A DNA stretch of 64,000 nt from NCBI GenBank assembly GCA_028386065.3, contig JAKUCV010005580.1, positions 46,068 through 110,067 on the forward strand, read 5' to 3'. A program made the translations under genes and the position numbers. How positions within the stretch are numbered: position 1 is the stretch's first letter; every line of letters starts with the position of its first letter. Below, piece by piece: positions 33,373 to 44,902 of the stretch. The notes below the pieces were generated by a model that worked only from the letters and a program-made list of their open reading frames with translations, did no database searches and was not told where the DNA came from. Origin of the DNA: Turnera subulata (lineage: Eukaryota > Streptophyta > Magnoliopsida > Malpighiales > Passifloraceae).

Positions 33373-36300
33373 TGCAAACGCCCCGAATTTCGTTAATTGA
33401 CCTTTTCGGAATTTTCAAAATTTTCGGTATTTAATTCCAATTTTACCCTTGCAAAATTTTCGGTATTCAGGTTAAGGAAATTAATTTATTTTCCTTGGGA
33501 ATATAAATTTTCAAGTCGAAATTTGTCCTTGGTTCGGGTTTTGTTGGAGTAAATGTGTTTCGGGGCTTGACGCGGAGTTTTTAGTAGTTTGGGTCGAAAT
33601 TACGTCGTTTTGGGGAAAAGAAAAAAAAAACGTTGACTGGCCAGGGCGGGTTGACCGCGCCTAAGCCAAAACGAAACGACGTCGTTTTGGCCAGGCCGGC
33701 CAAACCCTAGCCCTCCTTCTTTTCTTTTTCCTTCTCTCTTTCTCCATTCCTTCTCTTCTCTTCCCTTTTCTCTCCCGGCCGCCTCCACGCTCCCATTCCC
33801 TCTCTTTCTTTTATGTCCATTTCTTTTCTCTTCTCTTCTTCCTTTCCGAATCACCATCCCTCTTGTCCCTCTCACAAAACCACACCCCATTAATTTCTTC
33901 CTCACCTCCTAGCATTTCCGCCCCGCTCGCCACTCAAAGCCGCCGCTGCTGCTGTTTGTAGAGGAGATCGAGATGAGGCCCAGGTGCTGTGCGCGACAAG
34001 TAGTTCTGCGGGTGGACGTAAGTCGCAGGCACCCCTCGTCGTTGCGTGGTGAGCCTCGCCGCCCTCTGTTGAATCTTCTCTTCTCTTTATTCTCTTTCTA
34101 TGCTGATGACGGTGGGTATTGTGTTGTTTGTTTGTGATGGCGGCGGGCTGGTGGTGTTGGCCGGAATTGTTGCTCATGGTGGCGGGATGTGTGGTTGTTG
34201 TTGAAGGAGGTGGGTTCTGTGTCGTTGTTCATGGCTGTGGTTTGCTTAGGACCGTCGTGTGTATTGTTGGGCTGTTTGTTTGGCTCGGGTCGGGTTGTGT
34301 TCTTGGCAAGGAATGGTGGCTAGCCTCTGTAATGCTCACAGCGAGGATGCGAGTTAATAGCCGGCAGTGGGTTGGAGTTTCCGGCAGCGTGTTGGTTGGG
34401 CTCGGGTTCGTGCTGCTCAACGGAGGCGAGCCGTTCTGGAGAGTGCGACTTGTGTCTCCCGGTAAGAATTTATCCTTTCCTCTCTTTTTTGTATGTCTTT
34501 GGAGTGAATAGGTTAATTGGAAGTTGGATGGTGTTGATGTTTGCTTGTTTTTCTAAATAGTATGGAGGGGTAGAATACGGTACAATGCTCACTGTACAAA
34601 ACCATTTAATTTGAAACAATTTTGGGTTTCAAGTAATCTAAGAATTGAACCGGAAATGACCTGATTATCACCGTCTTTATCTATCTTCAAGATGAGTTTT
34701 TTCTTTTATTTAAAATTTATTCATGGTCCCTGGATTCCGGAATTTTGCTTATTTGGTTATGTGATAGTTGACTTACGTTATGCGTAATTCTTGATATGAA
34801 GCTGGTTCGCCAATTGCTTTTCTCTTACATTCATTGGTCTATGAAGGTTTAACATGGGTTTTTACCGCTCAAATTCTATTAGTGATATTTAAACCTTGGT
34901 GATGCCAATTTGTGGATTTTCACCAAGTCATTGGTAATTCCTATCACATGGGTTCTCTGAAAGTTCAATAATTTTTTTCATTAAATGTGAACATATGCAC
35001 ACAAATCCCTGTTCATCTAAATCATATCCGAGTATGGCTAATAAACAAACTGCTCAATCTTATCTAATGAATTTGTGGTGGATTGAACCCTTGACCATGA
35101 AACTTTACTTTCCGAATAGATTTTGGACAGCAGAGGTGGCTCGTCTCTTTAATTGGGCTATTATCTTATAAGCCACTTGTTTAGCATTAAATATTGTTTT
35201 TGGATTCTGAGGTCGTGACTTACACGCTTGGAATTTCTTTGTACTTATTCCTTTTATGCCTTGTTTTGGGGGTTAAAGGATCATTGCCTGTAAATTGGAT
35301 ATTGCATCACATGATGTCTTGTGAAACATGTTTAAGTGATATATGTGTATGTTTAGGCACTAGTGACACATTAAGAGCGGTTGGGTTTGAACTCAAGGCA
35401 TGACCGGACTGTTGGTTCCTGGACGTTAATATGGCCCAGGTGAGGACTTATAAACCTTTGTATGCATTACTGCCTACAATGCTCGGTTGATTGTCTTGGT
35501 ATATAATGTGGTATTATTTGTTTGGTCTTGATTGCTGTATGCATGCTTGCCTGTTGTCTTGATGTTGCTATTTGCAAAGTGAATTATGTTGATGATACCT
35601 ATGACGTGGAGTGCCTGATTAGGAGACCTGTTGTCTGATGTGAAGTATTGTGCCTGTCTAGCATAACTTGTTTGGTTATGATAAACACATGAGATATAGA
35701 TTTGTGGTTTGTGTGGTGGACTATGGGCTGGGGCCCGGACTTGAGAATATGATATTCAAATCCACACAACACTGTTTGATCATAACTTATGGCTCAACTC
35801 TTTAAGCATAATTGAGAATAAAATACTATAATAATTCTACTGTGGGGCTGTTGACCAGTTGGTTCGAGCGGGAAATGATACCCCTCGGGATTTTATGCGG
35901 TTAGCATATGGGTCTGTTATGACCGGTTCTACCTCCCTCCTTCTACCTCCCCCTTTCTACCTCCCTCTTTCTCTCTGTCTCTCTCTCTCTCTATGGATAT
36001 GTTTGGGCTTCGTGCCTGGTTTATTTGGGCTTATGCCTGGTTGTCTCATGAGACGGGACCGAGCTCGACGCACACAGTAGAGGGCCCTAATAAAATACTT
36101 AACCTTAATAACAAAGATAATAATATAAGTAATGACAAGTGACGGTTTGTAGTCTGATGATGTCTTGCTCTGTGTACTGTGGTTGTTGTTGTTTGATGCC
36201 GGTGTTCTTGTAGTTGATTTGTAATTGTATATTATTGGTTTATTTGTTTGCGGTGAGACAGTGGTTGGTCTCACCCCCTCACAGTTTTACACAGGTTAGC

Positions 36301-36622
36301 TGATCGATGATCAGAAGAGCATATCAGCAGGTGGCGGTGCTTTCCTCACCTCGGTCGGATCCATAGAGTTCACTGCATTCATGTTATCATATGTATAGTC
36401 TTCCGCTGCAAACTCGTTGTTGTGTAATTTATTGTATAATTGTTCATTGATTATGTTGTTGATATTGTATCTCGGGAAGAAGGGCATTTTGGTCACTTCA
36501 CATGCTATACAATCTTTAATGGATAATTTGGGATACGGGTGTCCCGGGGATGATAAGGGCAATTTGGTCAATCTATAATTAATTTATAACTTTTATTAAT
36601 AAATTGGGACACGGGCGTTTCA
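33373..36622. repeat. Gypsy solo LTR (3.25 kb), Tekay-like by its ends
   Basis: Starts TGCAAACGCCCC and ends GGGCGTTTCA, which are inverted partners. The first 1 kb matches 62361-63300 in order: CGTTAATTGA, GGAATTTTC, an ACGTCGTTTT site, a CT-rich leader and a GC-rich region. No pol frame lies inside, so it is a solo LTR. Flanks (TGTAC and GTTAT) do not match. Long LTRs with TGTAACGCCC starts occur in chromovirus-type gypsy elements; lineage is inference. Confidence 0.6.
33674..33687. promoter_or_regulatory. GACGTC-centred palindrome in gypsy LTR
   Basis: AAACGACGTCGTTT, a 14-bp palindrome with the GACGTC core bound by bZIP factors, 70-80 bp downstream of another ACGTCGTTT half-site (33602). 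The same pair is conserved at 62588 and 62662. Confidence 0.5.
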
Positions 36623-36813
36623 GTTATTGCCTTCAATTTGCATGTGGAACATACAAAAAGGAAATATGGGTTGCCTCCCACACAGCGCTTCTCGTCTTGT
36701 AGCTGGACTCCACACTGGCCATCCTAGTGTGGATCAAGGAGAGGCTGCAGATTTTGCATACATTTTGAAGCTTTGAAATTATTTCCTTTGCCTCTAGTGA
36801 TAGGGGATAAGAC

Positions 36814-38357
36814 TGTAAGTTTCCCTAGAGCTATTATGACACTCATAACAAGCACAATATGCAGCGGAAACAAGGAAACTTAATCAAGAACCAAGTGAAG
36901 CATGCATAAACCGTACGACAAAATTTTCGTATCTGTAGTATTAGGATCTTTCACCTAAATGCTGGACGGAATCAGCAAGAGCAAGACAACGGCCTGGCTC
37001 CTCTACGGTATCCACACGAACCGTGATTGGCTTGAAATCGTCCTACGAATCAAACCTCGAGCACTCCCGGACTGATGTGCTAGCAAGAGTAAACCGGAAG
37101 CAACAACCTTGTGGTGTTTGTGTGTATGGTTATCTTCTTTCTTTCACAAAGAATGAAGAAGAGGTGTGTGTGGTGTTTTCTCTGAATTTTGCAGAAGCAA
37201 AACGTGAGAGAGAGGGAGCAGAATGTAGAGAGTGATCAGATCACCACAAAGTCCCAATCCCACTCATAAAAGTCCATTAGCATAATGGCCAACATAAGGC
37301 CCCATTAGGTGACAAGATAATGGCATTCATTATCATGCCTCCACTAATGGACAACCTGAAAACACACCACCTTACCACTAATGTCTGGCCAATTATTCAG
37401 CTAATAATTGTGCCAAAACCGACCCTGGTTCAACCACGGTCCAACCACGGTCCAACCATACCCGGTCCAACCATGGTCCAACCACGGTTCAACCATCTGC
37501 TCGAATCAACGGCTCTATGTGTGTGACCCTGTAGGCACTTGTAACATCCGGCAATAATCGTAAAATCTCATTTTACAATTATAAGCAAAGAGCGGCGTCT
37601 AGCAACACATCATTGCTACCCGAACGACAAGATCAGTACTGATTCTATATGCCTCGGAACATGTCATCGTCCTTTCGTCCCATTATCTAGATCAAACACG
37701 AGACATGGAATATGCCAATCTCATATATGTTTAATCTATGTTTCTTGATCCCCGAGTTAACTGTATAAAACGGATACCCGTGATATCACCATATCACCTA
37801 ATCCGAGCATGGCCATGCATTTAACAGTTCAACTCTATCAAGAAACCATATGATAATATACCCGTTATATGGGTCGAACGAATCCCGTCTTGATCAATCA
37901 AAACCCACTACATACTCGTCATATACCCAATGATTACCCTTATGTCCACCCAGTTACGGATGACTAGGAATAATATCAAAGTACATGATTCATATGTTGG
38001 ATACCTTGACGATCTCAGGTCGAAGGACAATACATCTATAAGAAACACTAATGACATACATATAACGTTCCATGTAGTGTTCTTATGTGGGTCGGTCCGG
38101 TCCACAAGTTCTCTAACTTGTACCCGTATGTTGAATTCATATCACATATAAATTCTCAACATATGCTAGTCTTAATTTATTATTACAACCCATCCGTAAT
38201 AATAACCGGCTAGGGACATTTAAGAATATATCAAATATGAACTAGGGTTATAAATATGTGCAAGCAATTATCTCATAATCATATTTATTGGAATAACCTC
38301 AAAGTATATACATGACTACAATTATCCATAGATTGGCTTTTGGGCATATAACTAACA
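36814..38357. repeat. Copia solo LTR (1,544 bp)
   Basis: Starts TGTAAGT and ends ACTAACA, flanked by the exact 5-bp duplication AAGAC (36809-36813 and 38358-38362). It is the same family as the LTRs at 54098 and 60136: CTCTACGGTATCCACACGAA, the repeated GGTCCAACCA words and the end TTGGCTTTTGGGCATAT are all shared. It results from recombination between the LTRs of a former full element that had inserted into the Athila gag-pro end. Confidence 0.9.
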
Positions 38358-38362
38358 AAGAC

Positions 38363-39274
38363 TTCCAATAAAAGGGCACAAGCAGCTTCTGCAACATTTC
38401 GATCCTTTGCGGTTCTACTACTGACTAAGCATGCCAAAATGGGATCCATAGGGTCTTTCTGCGAAGAAGATTGTTTTTGAGCTTCGTCAGTCACTTCAAG
38501 ACAATAGCACGAATGACCTGAAAAGTCATTTTCCTCTGCTTGTAAAACGTCAAAGCTGACTGTTTCAGTTCCAATCTTGAAGGTTAACTTCCCGTTTTGA
38601 ACATCAATTATTGCTCCTGCAGTTGCCAAAAATGGACGTCCTAATATAATCTGCGTTTTAGTATCCTCTTTTACATCAAGGACAACAAAGCCCACCGGGA
38701 TGAAGAACTTTCCAACTTGCACAGGGACATCTTCTAGGATACCAACAGGACGTTTGATCGAACGATCTGCCAGCTGCAGTGAGATCGAAGTTGACTTTAT
38801 ATCCCCCATATTCAGCTTCTTAACTATGAATAGTGGAATGACACTAACACTTGCTCCCAAATCGCACAATGCCCTTTTGCTGCTAATCTTGCCGATGTTA
38901 CAAGGGATTGAGAAACTCTCATCATCTACTAACTTTGGAATGTGCTTATTTTGGATAATAGCACTACATTCCTTAGTTAATGCTATAGTTCCGATCTCTT
39001 CTAGACTTCTCTTCTTTGACAAGTTCTCTTTCAAGAATTTGGCATAAGAAGGCATTTCAGAAAGGACTTCTGTGAATGGAATATTCACATACAACTTCTT
39101 AATCACCTCTAAGAAATTGCCAAATTGTTGATCATGTTTTGCTTTCTTCAATCTTCCAGGAAAGAGAATAGGGGGAACATATGGCTTCACCTCTTCTTCT
39201 TTCTTTGGTTGTGCTTCTTCAGAGTCCTTCTCTTGCTCAGTCTGGCTGTGTTGCTCCTTTTTATCTTCTTGCAC
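38363..39274 (-). pseudogene. pro: Athila protease domain
   Basis: Minus-strand frame of about 300 residues. A Lys/Glu-rich linker precedes PYVPPILFPGRLKK and FGNFLEVIKKLYVNIPF. Then comes the retroviral-type aspartic protease: ALCDLGASVSVIP (active site D-L-G-A-S, about 38860), LQLADRSIKRPVGILEDV, FVVLDVKEDT and IILGRPFLATAGAIIDV (the flap and ILGRPFL motif). It would process gag. The frame is offset from gag by a frameshift near 39270. Its end runs into the solo LTR at 38357, and no RT follows. Confidence 0.85.
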
Positions 39275-41148
39275 AGACTTCTTGTGCTAGTTGGTGCAAT
39301 CATCTCATACTGATTTCCACTACGCAGTGTTATTGCACAACATTGCTCCTTAGGATTTACTTCAGTATGCCCAGGCAACTTGTTCTTGCTCCCAGCAAGT
39401 TGCGTCTTCAGTTGGCTAATCTCAGAGGTTAGATTAGCTATTAGCTCTGTTTGTTTTTGTTGGAACTCCAATTGTAGGCGCTGAGCCTCCATCTGTTGGC
39501 GCTGACTTTCCATAAATGCATACATAAATGATTGCATGTTATTTCTTTGTGGCTGTGGAGTTAATTGTTGAGATTGAGGGTTATGGCCTCATGGAGGATA
39601 CCCTGAAGGTCCTCTAGTACTGCCTTGTTGACCACCCCAGGTACTTCCATTCTGGTTGGGGCATGCAAAGTTTGCATGAGCAGCCCCACAGTTTTCACAT
39701 GGTCCCTGGGTTGCCTTTCCTCCCAGGCTGTGCAAAAGATATTCCACCTTTGAGTGCAACAAATTTACAGCCTCTAGCTCCAAGACTCCAACAGCCTTCT
39801 TCATGGGCAGTCTTTCAACTGGCCATTGGAAAGTATTAGCCGACATTCGGTCAAAAAGCTCGAAGGCTTCTTCGATTGGCATTGTAATTATTGCTCCTCC
39901 TGCTGCAGCATCTATAGTTCCCCTGATTGACTCACTTATGTTGGCATAGAATGTTTCTAGCACCATCCAGTCTGGCAGACCATGATGTGGGCACCTTCGG
40001 AGCAAGTCTTTATACCGTTCCCATCCATCACATAGAGATTCACCATCCTTCTGAGCAAAGGTTAAAATCTCGTTTCTGAGTTTGATTGCTTTGCTCGGTG
40101 GGAAGAATTTTAATAGGAAGGCTTGTGACAAGGCGTCCCATGTTTGAAAAGTTCCAGCTGGAAAAGAATTTAGCCATGCCTTTGCTTTATCCTGAAGAGA
40201 GAATGGAAATAAGCGGAGGCGGATGGCATCAGTGGTCACTCCATTTATCTTCGAAGTATCACATATTTCTAGGAAACTTTGAAGATGCGTATTAGGGTCA
40301 TCCAAGGGTGATCCGCTAAACTACGATCCTTGTACCATACTGATCAGTGCAGGCTTGAGTTCAAAGTTGTTCAAAGTTGACTCACTTATGTTGGCATAGA
40401 ATGTTTCTAGCACCATCCAGTCTGGCAGACCATGATGTGGGCACCTTCGGAGCAAGTCTTTGTACCGTTCCCATCCATCATATAGAGATTCACCATCCTT
40501 CTGAGCAAAGGTTAAAATCTCATTTCTGAGTTTGATTGCTTTGCTCAGTGGGAAGAATTTTGATAGGAAGGCTTTTGACAAGGCGTCCCATGTCTGAAAA
40601 GTTCCAGCTGGAAAAGAATTTAGCCATGCCTTTGCTTTATCCTGAAGAGAGAATGGAAATAAGCGGAGGCGGATGGCATCAGTGGTCACTCCATTTATCT
40701 TCAAAGTATCACATATTTCTAGGAAACTTTGAAGATGCGTATTAGGGTCATCCAAGGGTGATCCGCTAAACTACGATCCTTGTACCATACTGATTAGTGC
40801 AGGCTTGAGTTCAAAGTTGTTCGCTTGAATAGCTGGGCGAACAATACTTGGTTGCAAGACCTCAGGCCTTGGGATGATAAAGTCTCGCAGTTGCGGCCTT
40901 TGATTTGCTGCATGAGCAGGAGGATCATCTTGCCCATCTACCCTTCCTCCAAGTGGAATTTCATCGCCCCCATCATGAGGAGGTAGGTTATTGTTCCTCA
41001 CAGTGTTGTCTCCCATATCTTCTTCTGATGAGTCTGTTTCTTCTTCTTCAGCTCTCTTCTCCAGGCGTAGTTTTCGGTGAAGCTTGCACGTCTTCTCAAT
41101 TTCAGGATCAAGTGGTAAAGGTGGTCCCTTACTTCTTGTCCTGATCAT
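39187..41148 (-). pseudogene. gag: Athila gag with 450-bp tandem duplication
   Basis: The ATG at 41148 opens MIRTRSKGPPLPLDPEIEK and an acidic region. After VQGS a TAG interrupts, then SGSPLDDPNTHLQSFLEICD starts the capsid-like domain: RLRLFPFSLQDKAKAWLNS, FQTWDALSQAFLLKFFP, LRNEILTFAQKDGESLCDGWERYKDLL, HHGLPDWMVLETFY. This block (39929-40380) is repeated at 40381-40822. A CXXC-X-C knuckle-like CENCGAAHANFAC (about 39690) and the end NPKEQCCAITLRSG (about 39330) match Athila gag. All pieces share one frame; a TAG (in each copy) and a TGA near 39587 break it. Confidence 0.85.
39929..40822 (-). repeat. 450-bp tandem duplication in Athila gag
   Basis: Two direct copies with period 450 (150 codons) joined at TTCAAAGTTGTTCAAAGTTG. 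Both carry the same in-frame TAG (after VQGS). Confidence 0.9.
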
Positions 41149-41245
41149 ACACCTGCTAGAGCCCTGTGGAAAAGAAACAGAAGGAAAACGTAAGTAGTAA
41201 CAGGCCTAGATCGACCTAATTACTAAGACAATTAATATTAACGCC

Positions 41246-41265
41246 GGTACCCGACAACGGCGCCA
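41246..41265 (-). other. Athila primer-binding site (tRNA-Asp type)
   Basis: On the minus strand TGGCGCCGTTGTCGGGTACC, 6 bp inside the 5' LTR. It matches the tRNA-Asp-complementary site typical of Athila elements. Confidence 0.75.
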
Positions 41266-41271
41266 AAAACT

Positions 41272-42701
41272 TGAACGTTAATCTGCAAGTGCATAGATAG
41301 TTGTAGCAATCAAGGTCGTCCTCTGGGACCAGGTTAATTACTAATCGCTTAATAAATTGTGATTGTCTAAGCAAATAAAGATTGGATTTTGAGTAAGAAA
41401 GTAAATAACTGAAATAATAAAAGATGGATTCTCAATATTCAAAAGTTATCTAGGACTTTGGGGGCTCACTTGCCTATTCTTGACGCTTCACTTTAAAATC
41501 ATGCACAGATAGATCATGCAGCTAGCATGCATAAGCAGACTATGCAACTATAAATTGACCTTGCTCCTGAATTTCCTGAGTTCATTGAAAGATGAGTTGA
41601 ATAATGCAAAATAAATAACTCACTCTCGTGGCGAGACTTAAACTCTACTTAGCTATTTCAACTTCGTGTTCACTAGCGAAGAAATAACTAAGGCATTAAT
41701 GCACAGTCAACCTAAGCAAATATTCTTCACTAGAAGGTCATCCTTCCTCAAGGCAAGTTTCTAGTGTTCAACCTATGCAATTCCAGTAGTCAATTGACGC
41801 TGTCACTTAACAATCTTCTACCTAGAATTTATACTATCTAATGGCCAGTTAAATAGCATAGTTAAGTGCCTTAGGAATGAATCAATGAACAATAGAATAT
41901 TCAGGAATAAGAAGCAATTTATTAAAACATATGCATCATAGAATAGACAAGCTACCTCCCCTAATTCCTAGACTTTAAAGACTTAGCTCAACATAGCAAG
42001 AGAGAAGAAAATACTCATGAATTTCATTACAGGCGTTGAACAAGTAGTTACAAGAATCAAACTTGAAGACAAATTTGAACTAAACTCATAAGCTGAATTT
42101 CCTTCCTCTTCCTTGAAGAACTGATGAAGAACTCCTCTTGAATTTGAGAGAGAATGGAAGAATGAGAGAATGAGAGAGTGTGAAGTGTGTCCATTCCTCA
42201 TAGAATGCCTAGGTATTTGTAGGCTAGGAAAGGATGGTTAGGATTTCTCTCTTTTGAATTCAAAACTAGGATCTAATCTAATTAAATTCAAAAACAAACC
42301 TTTTGAATTTAATTACATGGATAAATAACAAATAAATAATCCTAATTCAAATTCAAACAATATCTTCAAAATATCTTTGGAAGATAATCTTGGATAACGG
42401 AAATGTGAACTTTTGCACAGCTGAAAATGCTCCGCATAGGCATGTTGCGCATAGGAGGATAAATCCACATATTATCGTCAAATCTTATCCAGGATAATTA
42501 ATCATCTTTTCTCCATCTTCCAGAATCTATCCAAATCTTTCAAATCCTTTCAATTTAAACCTGAAATCATCAAAAGCTAAAGAAAGAGTTTATTAAATCA
42601 AAACTAAATGAAAAACTAACTAAATAAATAATAATTTAATAAAACAAAGCCCAAATCTATAAACTAAAGGCCCAAAATGTGTGTATAATTCATACACATC
42701 A
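41272..42701 (-). repeat. 5' LTR of Athila-type element
   Basis: 1,430 bp, nearly identical to 30471-31900, which suggests a fairly recent insertion compared with the other elements. Confidence 0.85.
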
Positions 42702-43746
42702 GTGGTCATTGTTTTTTTTTTCTGATTTGTCTGCAATCGATTTAGGGTTTTGACTTTGTAGGGTTTTCTTTGTTTTAGTCGAAATTTAGGTGATGAGGTT
42801 TTTCTTTGTTTTAAACGAATTTTGGTTATGAGGTGAGGGTTTGGGTGTGGGTGAGTGTATTGATTTCTTTATTTCTTTTATTAAAATCATGACATGTGTC
42901 ATCATATAATTGGTGAACTGATTCAGGGGCCAAAACTAAGAGATCATGACAAATTACTGTGTAAAATTATTAGTATAATAACTGGGGGACCAAAATTAAA
43001 ATGAGGGACAAACTGGGAGGCCAAATGACCTATTAAGCCTTAATTCCTCCCTTCCTTATTTCTCATGCTTCTCTTTTCTCTTCCCTTCCCTTCTGTGTAT
43101 TTGTTTATACATAGTTAACCTTTCTCTAATTAATTTGCCAACTTCACGCAATTTTCTTTATTTCTTTCTGTGTCAAATAACAGCTCTGGAGGAGAACTTG
43201 GAAACTGATGAGAGGGATGCTGCTTACAAGGCTCAAGTCACTCTCCTTTCATGCTACCAAGATTGCAAGAAGAATTAAAGTTATTTAGTCAGTCTTTAAG
43301 TGATATTGATCATCCACTGTTAATTTCTCTCCCAATCATTGTTGCTTCTCAGCCATTCACAATTTCATCCCTTTATCTAGTTTCTTTGCTCGCTCCAATA
43401 ATAAATCATCCCTGCTGTACTTCCCATAACCCATTTATATATCAGCATGTTCAAATTCTCCTTTTAATCGAGTCAGATGTCCTCTGCTATTTCACATGTT
43501 CTTTTTTTTTGGTTAAAAAAAATAATAATTTATGGATGCAATGGGTTGCCTTTTCCAATTGCTCCAACTACTGCAACTTAGTCTCTTAATCAAAGGCTTG
43601 CAATCCTCCTTGCTATCCAAAAAAATCAGATGTCGTCTACTATTTCACATGTTTTTTTTTTTTAAAAAAAAATTATATACAATGGGTTGGCTTTTCCAAT
43701 TGCTCGAACTACTGCAACGCGATCCTCCTTTCTATCCAAAAAAACC

Positions 43747-44892
43747 GTTTGTGAATCTCACACTTTATCGATCTTTTATGACAAATCTTAGACAGTGATT
43801 ATTATGATATATTACATCTTTTATTAATTGGTCAAGAAACTTAGTACGCACATATTTTTGGTTTCTACGGGATATGATGAAAGGTCCCAAAGCTTTTCAC
43901 AATAGATTTAAACCGGTCAAGTCTAACATGAAAGTTATTTAACCTAAAACTCAACTAATATGAGTAGAAAGAGAGTAGGACTGAGCTAATATGTGTAGAA
44001 AGAGAGTGGAGTCCCTCGTCCCAAATGCTGAAAGCAACCATATAGAATTTAAACTTTAACGATTTGGCGCCTTACAGGTCCAATCACAATGGTCCTGGTA
44101 GCGACTAATAATTGTTATCTTTGGTGCAAGGCTATTAAAAACGCGTTTCATAACGTGCATGTTTCCACGTTTCTGTGCCTTAAAATATTGTCAAAACGTA
44201 TATAGGATCGATTTGTCGATAAACTCGGATAGAAAAGCGAGTTGGATCGTTAAACTTGTTAGAAACTTAAGTGTTTAGCGATCCCAAACGATTTTAGTTT
44301 ACTGTATTTCAAAAGCTAGAAAACACAAATTGAAGGGTGTGCTTCTAAGGCCACTCTCTGAAAATGAAACCAAATAAGAAAAAGATTTCACAAATTATTC
44401 ACTATTTCTCCTTTTCCTTTCCCTCATTCACTCTCTGTATGACTGCACCTTTTGTCACTGTTGCTGCACGAAAGGGTGGTGGTTGGCAGGGAGGGACTTG
44501 AATTTTATTGTGGCAGGAGGAGGTGGTCGATTGGAGTTCTGCTGATGAACAAAGATAAGGAGAAGCAAGGGTAGTTGTTGTTAGCCTTGCGAGCTCAAAA
44601 CGATATTCCTACCTTGATTCAAGAGACTAGTGGCGATGAATTAAAAGGCTTTTGAATGCCTATTGCGGAGGAAATAAAGGATTGAAGCAAACTGATAGGC
44701 TAAGCCAATTTAAAGGATAGGCTTCAAAGAACATAGGTTTTGATAGAGTTGAAGCTAGCAGATAGATTTCATGACAAATACTAATTATAGACACTAAAAA
44801 ACTAACTACTCTTTTTAAACCAGCTGGAAACTACATACTTTTGTTTATGTCTAATTCCAAATCAAACACGAATAAGTTTGTGCTTTGGTTAG
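43747..44892. other. No gene recognised
   Basis: Intergenic spacer. A 34-bp word containing TAATATG.GTAGAAAGAGAGT is tandemly repeated near 43955-44015. Nothing else is supported. Confidence 0.5.
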
Positions 44893-44902
44893 GTCTCAAA
44901 AC

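Larger units (their letters stand above)
30471..42701 (-). mobile_element. Athila-type Ty3/gypsy element, gag-protease only
   Basis: LTRs of equal length (1,430 bp; 30471-31900 and 41272-42701) flank an interior with the primer site TGGCGCCGTTGTCGGG (41246-41265, like the tRNA-Asp site of Athila) and a purine tract at 31901-31915. Gag and protease are present; RT, RNase H and integrase are absent. After the protease, allowing for the solo LTR, the sequence goes straight into the 3' region with the Athila-like GGGTTGCCTCCCA near 36670. Two solo LTRs lie inside. Confidence 0.8.
30022..43031. mobile_element. Long-TIR DNA element in the gene B intron
   Basis: About 190-bp inverted repeats (30022-30208 and 42841-43031) start AGGTCATTTGGCCTCCCAG and mirror each other. 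Without the nested Athila the element would be about 780 bp, so it is a non-autonomous Mutator-like or MITE element. I see no matching target duplication. The Athila sits between its arms. Confidence 0.65.
29459..43278 (+). pseudogene. Secreted Pro-rich, Cys-rich protein gene, copy B (broken, 13-kb intron)
   Basis: Paralogue of the gene at 15201. The ATG at 29459 gives a signal peptide (GLIGVMMISLMFVLQVSGQA), a proline/glutamine-rich domain (PQPQPQLQPQPHP between two LPPPDNG units) and the CX3C cysteine motifs CFKQCRPQC, CLPGCMLKC, CTQNC; exon 2 (43194-43278) adds ALEENLETDERDAAYKAQ and SCYQDCKKN-TAA. A TAG at 29744-29746 interrupts the frame where copy A has TTG. The exon-1 end is otherwise in frame with exon 2 (phase 1). 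The donor GT at 30024 coincides with the end of the inserted TIR element. The intron, 130 bp in copy A, is about 13.2 kb here. Function unknown. Confidence 0.65.
28087..43746 (+). repeat. Segmental duplication, copy B (expanded)
   Basis: Homologous to 12624-16260. Upstream and exon 1 lie at 28087-30023; the rest of the intron, exon 2 and the 3' flank at 43032-43746. The remainder is a 13-kb insertion. Near 43505-43746 part of the 3' flank (GGTTGCCTTTTCCAATTGC and neighbours) is itself repeated. Confidence 0.85.

Noticed and set aside
34119..34511. GC-rich open frame of 130 codons
   Set aside because: It lies inside the gypsy solo LTR in a leader-like region that is also present near 63000-63300 in the second LTR copy with a different reading frame.
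33373..36622. Target duplication for the gypsy solo LTR
   Set aside because: The flanks TGTAC and GTTAT do not match, so I report the element ends from the inverted termini only.
30022..43031. Target duplication for the long-TIR element
   Set aside because: No 2-11-bp direct repeat is visible at both ends. Superfamily left open.
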